DNA from: Candidatus Brevefilum sp.
Lineage (GTDB): Bacteria > Chloroflexota > Anaerolineae > Anaerolineales > Anaerolineaceae
Length of the DNA stretch: 48,815 nt
Assembly: GCA_029210815.1 (NCBI GenBank)
Contig: JARGGB010000017.1
Span: 1 to 48,815, forward strand
Direction: 5' to 3'
Below the pieces are notes generated by a model. The model had not been told where the DNA came from. It saw nothing but the letters and a program-made list of their open reading frames with translations, and did no database searches. This document shows, piece after piece, positions 8,517 to 16,449 of the stretch. The first letter of the stretch is position 1. Each line of letters starts with the position of its first letter. The position numbers were made by a program, and so were the translations under genes.

Positions 8517-9536
8517 TTATTTCATTGCGTCCAGCCAAACCTGCCCGGCATTATCCAGTGCCTGTTCGTTAGCAGGAAAGTACCCGACATCTACAATTTC
8601 TTCATTGACATAGGTCAAAACAAAGTTCAAAAATCCAGCCACCTGCGGTTTATCCTGCATGATGGTTGCATCAGAATACATGAACAAAGGGCGAGACAGA
8701 GGATAAGTATTGTTATCAACATTTTCCTGTACGGCTTCCACGCTGTCAATCGCCAGAATTTTTAATGCGTCCTGGTTCTCAGCATAATAGGCATATCCAA
8801 AATAGCCAATCGCATATGGGCTGCCCAGGATACCCTGCACCAGCACATTGTCGTCTTCGCTCAACTGTGTGTTGCTAGCCTGCAAATGGGGTTCTTCATT
8901 TTCATCGAAGACTTCTTCAACGAAGAAGTCAAAAGTGCCGCTGTCTGTGCCAGGGATGTAGCGCAGAATCTCTTCTTCCGGCCATTCGGGATTCACATCA
9001 GCCCAGGTCTCGTAGCCTTCGCCGAAGATCATCGCCAGTTCTTCCATGGTAATATCGGTCAGGAAATCGTTCTCCTGACTGACAGTCACTGCGAGCGCAT
9101 CAGTGCCAACACGGAATTCAATCGGTGTACGCCCAATTGCTTCACAACTGGCTAATTCTTCCTCTTTGATTTGGCGGCTGGCGTTGGAAATATCGGTTTC
9201 TCCTACTTCGCAGAAGCGTTCAAAACCGCCTCCAGAGCCTATGCTGTCAATCGTGATATTGCCAGCAAATCCTTCGTCTTCAAAGCGTTCGGCCATTCGT
9301 TCAGCCAGTGGGAATACGGTGGAACTGCCAGCGATTACAATATCACCACTCAGTTCCAGGGGATTTACCTCAGGAAGCATTGTCCCGATTCCCTCTTCTT
9401 CATCCTGAGGTTCTTCAACTTCTGTTTCTTCAATTTCCGGCTCTTCCGTCGTCACATTCTGTTCTGGTGTGCAAGCAGCGAACAGGATTGACATCAATAG
9501 AACGAGGATTGATAAAACAAATACTTTACGACGCAT
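8517..9536 (-). CDS. pstS: Phosphate-binding lipoprotein PstS
   Basis: The start is ATG 9536, preceded by AAAAAGGAGAAAAA; the reading frame stays open upstream but without a better site. The 339-residue product has a signal peptide (MRRKVFVLSILVLLMSILFA) with lipobox FAAC, then an acidic linker rich in Glu. The binding domain shows the PBP pattern of PstS: IAGSSTVFPLAE (phosphate-binding TVFP-type loop), IGSGGGFERFCEVGETDISNASR, RVGTDALAVTV and GTDSGTFDFFVEEVF. It is membrane-anchored by lipid and hands phosphate to PstCA. It heads the pst operon and is followed by a stable hairpin. Confidence 0.96.
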   Translation of the reverse strand: MRRKVFVLSILVLLMSILFAACTPEQNVTTEEPEIEETEVEEPQDEEEGIGTMLPEVNPLELSGDIVIAGSSTVFPLAERMAERFEDEGFAGNITIDSIGSGGGFERFCEVGETDISNASRQIKEEELASCEAIGRTPIEFRVGTDALAVTVSQENDFLTDITMEELAMIFGEGYETWADVNPEWPEEEILRYIPGTDSGTFDFFVEEVFDENEEPHLQASNTQLSEDDNVLVQGILGSPYAIGYFGYAYYAENQDALKILAIDSVEAVQENVDNNTYPLSRPLFMYSDATIMQDKPQVAGFLNFVLTYVNEEIVDVGYFPANEQALDNAGQVWLDAMK

Positions 9537-9574
9537 TTTTTCTCCTTTTTGAGAAATAATAAAATTTATTGACA

Positions 9575-9647
9575 TTAAACATGATAACAAAGGGCGATTA
9601 ACAGAGAAAAAAGCAGTAATTAACGTCGTATGAAATACAAGTTAAAT
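9575..9647. promoter_or_regulatory. Possible phosphate-control sites upstream of pstS
   Basis: Hexamers TTAAAC (9575), TTAACA (9598), TTAACG (9620) and TTAAAT (9642) recur at 23, 22 and 22 bases on the plus strand, two helical turns apart. They resemble the TTAACA half-sites of Gram-positive PhoP boxes. The region is AT-rich, so chance is a real possibility. Confidence 0.3.
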
Positions 9648-9693
9648 TTCTTTACCAGTTCCATTGCTAGATGAAAATTATGTATTCTTGTTC

Positions 9694-9721
9694 TTGAATT
9701 TATTTAATTAAGAGTTATAAT
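9694..9721 (+). promoter_or_regulatory. Candidate promoter for the flavoprotein gene
   Basis: TTGAAT (9694-9699) is followed after 16 bases by TATAAT (9716-9721), placing transcription start about 45-50 bases before the ATG at 9776. A second AT-rich stretch (TATATTAT) follows. Confidence 0.5.
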
Positions 9722-9775
9722 ATGAGTTATATTATCTAAATTAGCGAATATGAAATTCAAAAAAAGGAATTACAA

Positions 9776-11191
9776 ATGAAGAAATATAAAGCAGTTATTA
9801 TTGGCGCTGGTCCAGCAGGGCACAGCTGCGCGGTTCGAATTGCCAAGATGGGCGGGAAAGTCGCCATCATCGAACGGGATTATATCGGCGGGATCTGCAC
9901 CAACTGGGGTTGTACACCCAGCAAAGCCATGATCGAATCCGCAAAAGTTGCACGAGAGGTAGAAAATTGCGCCCATTACGGGATCAATGTTCAAGATTTT
10001 TCAATTGATTTCCCCCTCGTTGCTGAGCGGCGAAATGCTGTCGTCCTCAATACTCGGGAATTTATCACAGATCTCTTAAACCATCACAATATCGATATTT
10101 ACCAGGGCGAGGCGTTTGTGGAAGCGCCTGATAAGGTTAAAGTTCGCTATGGCAAACTCGATGACGCAACCTACCAGATGATCTACTCTGGCGAAGAAGA
10201 GACCATTGAAACCGAAAATATCGTCCTCGCCACAGGTTCCAAACCCTTAATCCCCGGTTTTATTGACCAGGACGACCCAACAATTGTCAGCAGCCACCGC
10301 TTGATCACCATCAACGAACTGCCTGAAAAATTGACCATTGTTGGCGGCGGGGTGATTGGCCTGGAATTTGCAACCATCTTTTCAAACCTGGGCAGCCAGG
10401 TCACGATCGTGGAACTGCTGCCAAGGGTGCTGGCAATGATGGATGAGGATATTTCATTTGAAATCACCCGGATTATGGAAGAAAAAGGCGTCAAAATTCT
10501 TACCAATCATAAAGTCACAGAAGTCCAAAATGGTGTTCTGAAAGCCATCAACCAGGACACTGGCGAAACCGTTGAAATACACTCTGAAATGAATCTGATT
10601 GCTATCGGCAGGAGCGCTGTCCTCCAGGAAGAACTCTACGATCGACTGGGAATTGAATATACCCGTAAGGGTATCCAGGTCGACGACACCATGCAGACAT
10701 CAGTCAAAGGTGTATGGGCAGTTGGCGACGCAACAGGGAAATCCATCCTCGCACACTGCGGTATCCAACAAGGCGTGATCTGCGGAGAAAACATTATGCG
10801 GGGTGAGGACGCTGAACCCAGGCTGATGGATTACAATGTCATCCCTGCAATCGTTTACAGCCTTCCAGAAATCTTCAGCATTGGGCAGGTGCCACAAGAC
10901 CTGACGGATGTGAAAGTCGTCAAAGTTCCTTTTTCAGTTAACTTGCGCGCAAACATCGAAGATCACACCGAAGGCTTTGTCAAATTATGGCTTCATGATA
11001 ACAAGGTCATTGCAGCCCAGGCGATTGGCTTTATGGTCTCCGAAATCCAGCAAGAATTAGCCAACATGATTGCCCTGGGAACAGAAATTGACGATGTAAC
11101 AAAAATTGTTCATGTACATCCCAGTTATAACGAAATAATCCGAAGTGCACTGGAATATGCTGAAAACAAGGCAGTAGATTTTTACATCTAA
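9776..11191 (+). CDS. lpdA: Dihydrolipoyl dehydrogenase-type FAD/NAD disulfide oxidoreductase
   Basis: The 471-residue protein is a class I pyridine nucleotide-disulfide oxidoreductase. The FAD-binding GAGPAGHSCA motif is at 10-19, and the redox-active disulfide is C41-TNWG-C46 within GGICTNWGCTPSK. The NAD-binding GGGVIGLEFA lies near 190, the second FAD motif is VWAVGDATG, and the C-terminal catalytic HPSYNE (His-Pro...Glu) is near 450. Family members reoxidise lipoamide of 2-oxoacid or glycine complexes, and some use other disulfides. No E1/E2 or glycine-cleavage genes are adjacent, so the partner complex is unknown; mercuric reductase is less likely because no N-terminal metal-binding domain or C-terminal vicinal Cys is present. 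AAAGGAATTACAA precedes the ATG. Confidence 0.9.
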   Translation: MKKYKAVIIGAGPAGHSCAVRIAKMGGKVAIIERDYIGGICTNWGCTPSKAMIESAKVAREVENCAHYGINVQDFSIDFPLVAERRNAVVLNTREFITDLLNHHNIDIYQGEAFVEAPDKVKVRYGKLDDATYQMIYSGEEETIETENIVLATGSKPLIPGFIDQDDPTIVSSHRLITINELPEKLTIVGGGVIGLEFATIFSNLGSQVTIVELLPRVLAMMDEDISFEITRIMEEKGVKILTNHKVTEVQNGVLKAINQDTGETVEIHSEMNLIAIGRSAVLQEELYDRLGIEYTRKGIQVDDTMQTSVKGVWAVGDATGKSILAHCGIQQGVICGENIMRGEDAEPRLMDYNVIPAIVYSLPEIFSIGQVPQDLTDVKVVKVPFSVNLRANIEDHTEGFVKLWLHDNKVIAAQAIGFMVSEIQQELANMIALGTEIDDVTKIVHVHPSYNEIIRSALEYAENKAVDFYI

Positions 11192-11221
11192 ACAAAAACA
11201 GACAGCAAGACCACTTAAAAC

Positions 11222-11260
11222 AAAAATCCCGAGAAAAATTCTGACTCTCGGGATTTTTTT
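11222..11260. terminator. Bidirectional rho-independent terminator
   Basis: ATCCCGAGA (11226-11234) pairs with TCTCGGGAT (11246-11254), with a T-run to 11260 and an A-run (11222-11226) on the other side. It lies between the convergent flavoprotein gene and gnd and can serve both. Confidence 0.88.
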
Positions 11261-11277
11261 GATCTAAAAATTCTAAA

Positions 11278-12693
11278 TTACGCTTCCCACTCGGTGTGGA
11301 AAGAGCCTTCTTTATCCAAACGACGATAGGTGTGTGCGCCAAAATAGTCACGCTGTGCCTGGGTCAGGTTAGCTGGCAGTCTGGCTGTTCTGAAAGCATC
11401 AAAATAGCCCAAAGCAGCACTCAGGGCATACACCGGGATGCCCATGCCAACAGCCGTGATAATCACATACCGCATTGCTCCCTGCCGCCTGACAACTTGC
11501 TCACGGAAATAATCATCGAAAAGCAAATTTGTTAATCCTGGATCCCGGTCGTAGGCAGCCATAATATCATCCAGCAGTTCAGCCCGGATGATGCACCCAG
11601 CACGCCAGATCTTGGCAACAGACTTCAAGTTAAGATTATATTGATATTCATCCGAGGCAGCTTTGAGCAAGCCAAAGCCCTGTGCATAGGATATGATCTT
11701 ACACCCAAACAAGGCATGCTTCGCTGCTTCGATTAATTGGTCTCGCTTATCGGCTTTGAATGTGGGCAATGGTCCATTGAGCCATTGGCTGGCTTCCACG
11801 CGCTGATCCTTCATCCCTGAAATGATCCGACTGACAACAGCTGCATTGATCGTGTGCGTGGGCATTCCTAAATCGAGGGCATTTTGGCTTGTCCACCGCC
11901 CGGTCCCTTTTTGCTTTGCCTCATCAACAATGATGTCCAGAATGGGCTTTCCTGTTTCAGGGTCATCTGTCTTTAAAATATCTGCTGTAATTTCAATCAG
12001 ATAAGAAGACAAAAAATCCTGGTTCCATTCGTCAAATAAATCGCCTAATTCATGGTGTGTTAAACCCAAACCGCGGTGAAGCAGATCAAAAACCTCAGCA
12101 ATCAATTGCATGTCGCCGTATTCAATGCCATTGTGCACCATCTTTACATAATGACCCGAACCGCCAGGACCCATATAATCCACACAGGCTTCGCCATCAC
12201 TGGCTTTTGCCGCTGATGCTATCAAAATCTCTTTAACCGACTCCCAGGCTGAACGATCCCCTCCGGGCATGATGCTTGGTCCCTTCAATGCACCTTCTTC
12301 ACCACCCGAAACCCCTGCGCCAAGATACAACAAGCCGTCTTTATTTAAAGCCTTGCTGCGTCTTTCCGTATCTTCAAAGAATGAATTGCCGCCGTCAATC
12401 AGAATATCACCTTCATCAAGAAATGGCTTTAAATCCTCAATAACTGCATCAACAGCCGGTCCGGCTTTCACCATCACCAAAATCCTGCGCGGCCGCTCAA
12501 GAAGTTCAACAAAGGCATCGTAAGAATATGCACCGAGAACGGACCTGCCTTTCCCTTCTCCTTCTAACAATTCCTTCGTTTTCGACTCGGTTCGGTTGTA
12601 AACAGCAACAGTATAACCGCGGCTTTCAACATTTAGAGCCAGGTTGCGCCCCATAACGCCCAAACCAACAACCCCAAATTGTGCTTTTTTCAT
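11278..12693 (-). CDS. gnd: 6-phosphogluconate dehydrogenase (decarboxylating)
   Basis: The start is placed at ATG 12693 (MKKAQFGVVG), five bases after AAGGA; tandem upstream GTG and ATG codons are too close to that site. The 471-residue enzyme oxidises and decarboxylates 6-phosphogluconate to ribulose 5-phosphate, yielding NADPH in the pentose phosphate pathway. The Rossmann motif GLGVMGRNLALN is at about 9-20, with NRT at 34-36 favouring NADP. The substrate-binding GAGVSGGEEGA is near 127, and the catalytic region GGSGHYVKMVHNGIEYGDMQ near 180 holds the Lys and His-Asn. Full length is normal for the dimeric long form. Confidence 0.97.
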   Translation of the reverse strand: MKKAQFGVVGLGVMGRNLALNVESRGYTVAVYNRTESKTKELLEGEGKGRSVLGAYSYDAFVELLERPRRILVMVKAGPAVDAVIEDLKPFLDEGDILIDGGNSFFEDTERRSKALNKDGLLYLGAGVSGGEEGALKGPSIMPGGDRSAWESVKEILIASAAKASDGEACVDYMGPGGSGHYVKMVHNGIEYGDMQLIAEVFDLLHRGLGLTHHELGDLFDEWNQDFLSSYLIEITADILKTDDPETGKPILDIIVDEAKQKGTGRWTSQNALDLGMPTHTINAAVVSRIISGMKDQRVEASQWLNGPLPTFKADKRDQLIEAAKHALFGCKIISYAQGFGLLKAASDEYQYNLNLKSVAKIWRAGCIIRAELLDDIMAAYDRDPGLTNLLFDDYFREQVVRRQGAMRYVIITAVGMGIPVYALSAALGYFDAFRTARLPANLTQAQRDYFGAHTYRRLDKEGSFHTEWEA

Positions 12694-12848
12694 CATCACT
12701 CCTTATGACTTCTTTTTATTTATTGTACTCTATAGCATTCTGTAACAGAGCCTAAAACTCAAATTTTTGATTTTTAGTTGGAAAATATTCAATAATCTTT
12801 CGCCCGAGGTGCAAATTGCTGAATATTGCTAGCCTGATTACCCAACAA

Positions 12849-12875
12849 AAAACCCCTGAAATTGCCAGGGGTTTT
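12849..12875 (-). terminator. Rho-independent terminator after the glycogen-binding module gene
   Basis: AAAACCCCTG (12849-12858) pairs perfectly with CAGGGGTTTT (12866-12875) around a 7-base loop, and the A-run on the plus strand gives a U-run on the minus-strand transcript. It lies 20 bases past the stop at 12894. Confidence 0.85.
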
Positions 12876-12893
12876 GGTAGTCACAAATGATCA

Positions 12894-13193
12894 CTAAGAT
12901 AGCTTGATAACAGAATTTTCAGTACCGGATTCGTTCTTTATATAAGCATCTGCTTCCCAATCATTTTCCCATCTTTGTTTATCCAACAAATAGCGAAACT
13001 GATAATCACGTCCGGTTTCAAGAGTCAGCGCTGTGTAAAATGTGCCGTCCTTTTTTACCTTCATCGGATTTGCATTCTTATCCCAATCGTTAAAATCGCC
13101 AACCAGATGAACTGAATCAGCCTTTACTTCTGTAGGGAGATAAAACCAAACCCGACAATTATTGCCACCTTGATAAAATCGTTTCTTTAACAT
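12894..13193 (-). CDS. Stand-alone CBM48/isoamylase N-terminal (glycogen-binding) domain protein
   Basis: This 99-residue protein is essentially one early-set immunoglobulin-like domain of the isoamylase-N/CBM48/AMPK-beta type. The hallmark is VHLVGDFNDWDKNANPMK near residues 27-45, followed by a Phe-Tyr-rich strand (GTFYTALTL) and YQFRYLLDKQRWENDWEADAY, which carries the sugar-stacking aromatics. No catalytic domain, signal peptide or membrane segment is present. Such single-domain proteins are usually thought to bind glycogen or maltodextrin. The start is supported by AGAGG five bases upstream. It has its own terminator and lies between gnd and a nucleoside phosphorylase gene, without obvious glycogen genes. 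Confidence 0.85.
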   Translation of the reverse strand: MLKKRFYQGGNNCRVWFYLPTEVKADSVHLVGDFNDWDKNANPMKVKKDGTFYTALTLETGRDYQFRYLLDKQRWENDWEADAYIKNESGTENSVIKLS

Positions 13194-13311
13194 ATTTGCC
13201 TCTCTTTCCTGTAAAGTGGACGGAAAGATCCTACCATTAAGGCAAATGAATTATCAAATAAACGAAAATTGCTTTACAAATTGTTAATACAAACACCTGA
13301 AAAGATTAACA

Positions 13312-14616
13312 TCAATCAACAAGGCCGTAAAACAAGGGCAGCGGCGCAACTTCTTCCTTTACAATTTTTACTGCATTCTTCAGTTGCTGTTTTGCTTCTT
13401 CCACAGCATCATCGCTGCGAGCGTGAATCACAAATAATGGCTGCCCAATCTCAACAGCATCGCCGACCTTTACCATCACTGAAATGCCAACTGCAGGATC
13501 AATGGAATCACCTTTCTTCATGCGGCCTGCGCCCAAAACAACTGCGGTCTCGCCGACGGTTCGGGCATGAACTTCTGCAATCGTGCCGCTTTCCTGCGCT
13601 TCAATCACCGTCTTTACGGGTGCTTCCGGAAGCATCTCAGGATGATCAATGACACGCACATCACCATCCTGTGCCTGCACAAGTTTTTTGAGATACTCAA
13701 GACCGCTGCCTGAAGAGATGGCATCTTCAGCCAATCTTCTTGCTTCCGCTTTTGTTTCAGCGCGTTTCCCTAAAAGAAGCATGTGGCTGGCAATCTCCAG
13801 GCAATGCTCTTCAAAATCAGCAGGCCCTTCCCCTCTTAAGGTCTGAATTGCCTCTTTCGTTTCAATGGCATTTCCCACAGCAACACCCAACGGCTGGTTC
13901 ATATCCGAAAGCAAGGCAGCAACATCGCGCCCGCTCAATTCCCCAATCGAAACCATGAGATTAGCCAGCTCTCGAGCCTGGTCAAGATTCTCCATAAATG
14001 CACCGTTGCCAACCTTCACATCCAGAACGATAGCCTGTGCACCAGCAGCGATTTTCTTACTCATAATGGATGATGCAATCAAGGGTATCGACTGCACTGT
14101 GCCAGTCACATCCCGCAAGCCATAAAGTTTGCCGTCTGCAGGTGCCAGGTCCATGCTCTGGCCGGTCAACACCATGCCGAGGCTGCCTAATTGGGATAAA
14201 AATTCGTCTTTTGAAAGGTCCGTTCGGAATCCTGGGATGGCTTCCAGTTTATCAAGGGTGCCACCGCTGAAACCCAACCCTCGCCCGGACATCTTGCCAA
14301 CAGGCAAACCGCAGGCTCGAACCATTGGTACAACAGCAATAGAGGTCTTGTCACCGACACCGCCGGACGAATGTTTATCGACAGCGATATCCACTACACC
14401 GCTCAAATCCAGTCTGTCGCCGCTGTTTGCCATCGCCAGGGTCAAATAGGTTGTCTCCTCCGCCGTCATACCATTGAGCAGCACAGCCATTGCCCAGGCG
14501 GATGCCTGGTAATCCGGAATTTCATCGGTCGTGTAATTCTCAATAAAAAAATTTATTTCTTGTTCGGTTAAGACTTTTCCGTCTCTCTTTTTTATAATGA
14601 TATCGACTGCTCGCAT
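13312..14616 (-). CDS. pdp: Pyrimidine-nucleoside (thymidine) phosphorylase
   Basis: The 434-residue enzyme reversibly phosphorolyses thymidine, deoxyuridine or uridine to the base and (deoxy)ribose 1-phosphate. The family signature KHSSGGVGDKTS (about residues 81-92) binds phosphate. MSGRGLGFSGGTLDKLEAIPG (about 108-128) and the conserved SIMSKKIAAGA (about 187-197) form the substrate cleft. The C-terminal region (about 350-434) is the PYNP domain (AVVLGAGRMKKGDSIDPAVGISV). Its length matches pyrimidine-nucleoside phosphorylases (433-434 aa). GGAGGTGTGCT precedes the ATG. It probably feeds nucleoside sugar into the pentose pathway. Confidence 0.95.
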   Translation of the reverse strand: MRAVDIIIKKRDGKVLTEQEINFFIENYTTDEIPDYQASAWAMAVLLNGMTAEETTYLTLAMANSGDRLDLSGVVDIAVDKHSSGGVGDKTSIAVVPMVRACGLPVGKMSGRGLGFSGGTLDKLEAIPGFRTDLSKDEFLSQLGSLGMVLTGQSMDLAPADGKLYGLRDVTGTVQSIPLIASSIMSKKIAAGAQAIVLDVKVGNGAFMENLDQARELANLMVSIGELSGRDVAALLSDMNQPLGVAVGNAIETKEAIQTLRGEGPADFEEHCLEIASHMLLLGKRAETKAEARRLAEDAISSGSGLEYLKKLVQAQDGDVRVIDHPEMLPEAPVKTVIEAQESGTIAEVHARTVGETAVVLGAGRMKKGDSIDPAVGISVMVKVGDAVEIGQPLFVIHARSDDAVEEAKQQLKNAVKIVKEEVAPLPLFYGLVD

Positions 14617-14651
14617 AGCACACCTCCAAAATTAATTCTACCGTAAAAGAA

Positions 14652-14699
14652 AAACCGTAAGGTTTTAAGGCAAATCCAATCACCCATACCTTACGGTTT
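14652..14699 (-). terminator. Hairpin at the end of the rpmH-jag operon
   Basis: AAACCGTAAGG (14652-14662) is the exact complement of CCTTACGGTTT (14689-14699), separated by 26 bases. It lies 25 bases beyond the jag stop and before pdp. The loop is long and the trailing U-run short, so it may be a weak terminator or processing hairpin. Confidence 0.6.
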
Positions 14700-14723
14700 A
14701 ATTTCCATGCTTTATTAAAATAA

Positions 14724-15473
14724 TTACTTGGGTCTGATAGTCACCTTACGTTTCGGATCTTCCCCGACACTCTCTGTTTCAACCTTAGGATTATCTCGCA
14801 ATTCAATATGAACGATACGCCGTTCATTTGGCGGCATGGGCTCAAGTGCTTGCTTACGACCGGTGCTGACCACCTGGTCTGCAATCCTGCGAGCAAGTTT
14901 CCTCAATTCATCCTCACGCCGTTGTCGATAATGCTGAACATCGATCTGTAAGGGTACCCAACGTCCCAATTCTCGGCCGACAATTAAGCTGGTGACAAAC
15001 TGCAGCGCATTAATGGTTTCAGCTTTACGGCCAATCAAAAAGCTGAGGTCTTTGCCTTCAATGTCAATCAACACAGGTTGAACCCGATTGTTATCGCTTT
15101 CACCCAAACGGACAGAAACGTCAGCATTGATCCGCATCTTTTCGAGGATGATATTTATGGTTTCACGCGCGATGCTCACCTCTTCAGGTTCAGCACCCAT
15201 TTTCCGGCTCTCATCGACCTCTTCCGGAAGCGCTTGATGTGTTTCGATTAATGCTTGCTTCTTTTCGGCTTTTTCCTTCTTTTCAGAAGCGCCTTTGATC
15301 TTCAGGGCAATTCGTGCCTGGCGTGAGCCCAAGCCCAGCAGACCTTTCTTGCCTTCATCTAATACCTCAACATCAACATCATCTTCCGTTAAACCGAGTT
15401 CGCGTAAACCCTTTTCCACTGCCTCTTCAACTGAGGGGGCGATGATCTCAAGCTTTGTTCTTTCTTCTGACAT
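14724..15473 (-). CDS. jag: Jag/KhpB RNA-binding protein
   Basis: The 249-residue protein has the three-part Jag architecture. The Jag-N domain is at about 1-60 (EAVEKGLRELGLTEDDVDVEVLDEGKKGLLGLGSR). A charged linker (60-95) follows, then a KH domain at about 95-170, including IEGKDLSFLIGRKAETINALQFVTSLIVGR. An R3H domain runs at about 180-235 (RREDELRKLARRIADQV, then MPPNERRIVHIEL). It binds RNA and, in other bacteria, partners KhpA in controlling cell division and envelope synthesis. It follows yidC as in most bacteria. GAGGGATTT precedes the ATG. Confidence 0.94.
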   Translation of the reverse strand: MSEERTKLEIIAPSVEEAVEKGLRELGLTEDDVDVEVLDEGKKGLLGLGSRQARIALKIKGASEKKEKAEKKQALIETHQALPEEVDESRKMGAEPEEVSIARETINIILEKMRINADVSVRLGESDNNRVQPVLIDIEGKDLSFLIGRKAETINALQFVTSLIVGRELGRWVPLQIDVQHYRQRREDELRKLARRIADQVVSTGRKQALEPMPPNERRIVHIELRDNPKVETESVGEDPKRKVTIRPK

Positions 15474-15514
15474 AAATCCCTCGCTATAAATAACCGGTTA
15501 ATAATGAATAAATT

Positions 15515-16438
15515 CTATGAATTCTTCTTGCGTTTCGGACGCTTCCGTTTTGGCATCCGCAACTTCTCAGTGGATGAGCCATTTGTTTCATCATCAAAGT
15601 CTTCTTCTTCAGGCACATCCGCCGCTTCAACCTCAACAATAACTGGCTTTTGCTTATCAGGTGCGGTTTCCTTTTCTTCTTTCTTTTTCAAGAACGGCAA
15701 GATATTGGACCAGTTCGAGCGACCCAATAATGAATATTGGACAATACCGAAGATATTGCTCGCCAGGAAATAAAGCGCTAAGCCTGATGCCAGCGAATAG
15801 GACATATAACCCATCAATAAGGGCATGTAAATGCTCATCGATTTGGTCATCATTGCAGCCTGGTCATTTCCTCCATCTGAAGGCGGTGAAATCAACTTGG
15901 ATTGCAAGAATGTTGTGATGACAACCAGGATTGCTAACAATGGGATAGCGATCCCAAAGACATTAATCCGCTCAGGTTGACCCAAATCCATCCACAGGAA
16001 TTGATTTTCAAGGGGCAGCAGTTTCGCAGCATTGTTCAACCAGGGGTAAACAATGCGTTCCAAACGGAATAATTCATAAGGAGAAGCAGCCATCGCCCTG
16101 ATCACGCTTTGATAAAGACCAATGATCAACGGGAACTGAATTACGGTTGGCAAGCAAGAGCCCATAGGATTGACGCCGTGCTCTTTATAGAGCTTCATTT
16201 GCTCCTGGGCAAGGCGTTCCTTGTCGTTTTTATATTTTTCTTGCATCTTTTTGTAACGCGGGTCTTCCTGCAGCTTTTGCATCGACTTCGTTGCTTTAAA
16301 CTGCTGAACCGTCAGGGGATGCGTCAACAAACGGATGAGAATCGTGAAAAGAATAATTGAAACGCCAAAATTATGCACCAGCGAATTGATCAATAACAGT
16401 ACGTTCACAAAGGGTTGGATAACGATCGTAGTCCACAT
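15515..16438 (-). CDS. yidC: Membrane protein insertase YidC
   Basis: The 307-residue protein is a Gram-positive/short-type YidC/Oxa1 insertase without the large periplasmic domain of proteobacterial forms. Membrane segments lie near 5-40, 95-115, 165-185 and 205-240. The catalytic groove arginine is in FTILIRLLTHPLT (about residue 36). A coiled-coil cytoplasmic loop rich in Lys/Glu follows (KSMQKLQEDPRYKKMQEKYK). The C-terminal tail (250-307) is first acidic and then very basic (RMPKRKRPKRKKNS), suited to contact the ribosome. It has no lipobox. AAAGGAAACTGAT precedes the start. It inserts inner-membrane proteins with or without SecYEG. Confidence 0.95.
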   Translation of the reverse strand: MWTTIVIQPFVNVLLLINSLVHNFGVSIILFTILIRLLTHPLTVQQFKATKSMQKLQEDPRYKKMQEKYKNDKERLAQEQMKLYKEHGVNPMGSCLPTVIQFPLIIGLYQSVIRAMAASPYELFRLERIVYPWLNNAAKLLPLENQFLWMDLGQPERINVFGIAIPLLAILVVITTFLQSKLISPPSDGGNDQAAMMTKSMSIYMPLLMGYMSYSLASGLALYFLASNIFGIVQYSLLGRSNWSNILPFLKKKEEKETAPDKQKPVIVEVEAADVPEEEDFDDETNGSSTEKLRMPKRKRPKRKKNS

Positions 16439-16449
16439 ATCAGTTTCCT

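Noticed and set aside
14129-14449. Plus-strand open frames over the phosphorylase gene
   Set aside because: They are shadows antisense to pdp, whose protein is fully conserved in its own frame.
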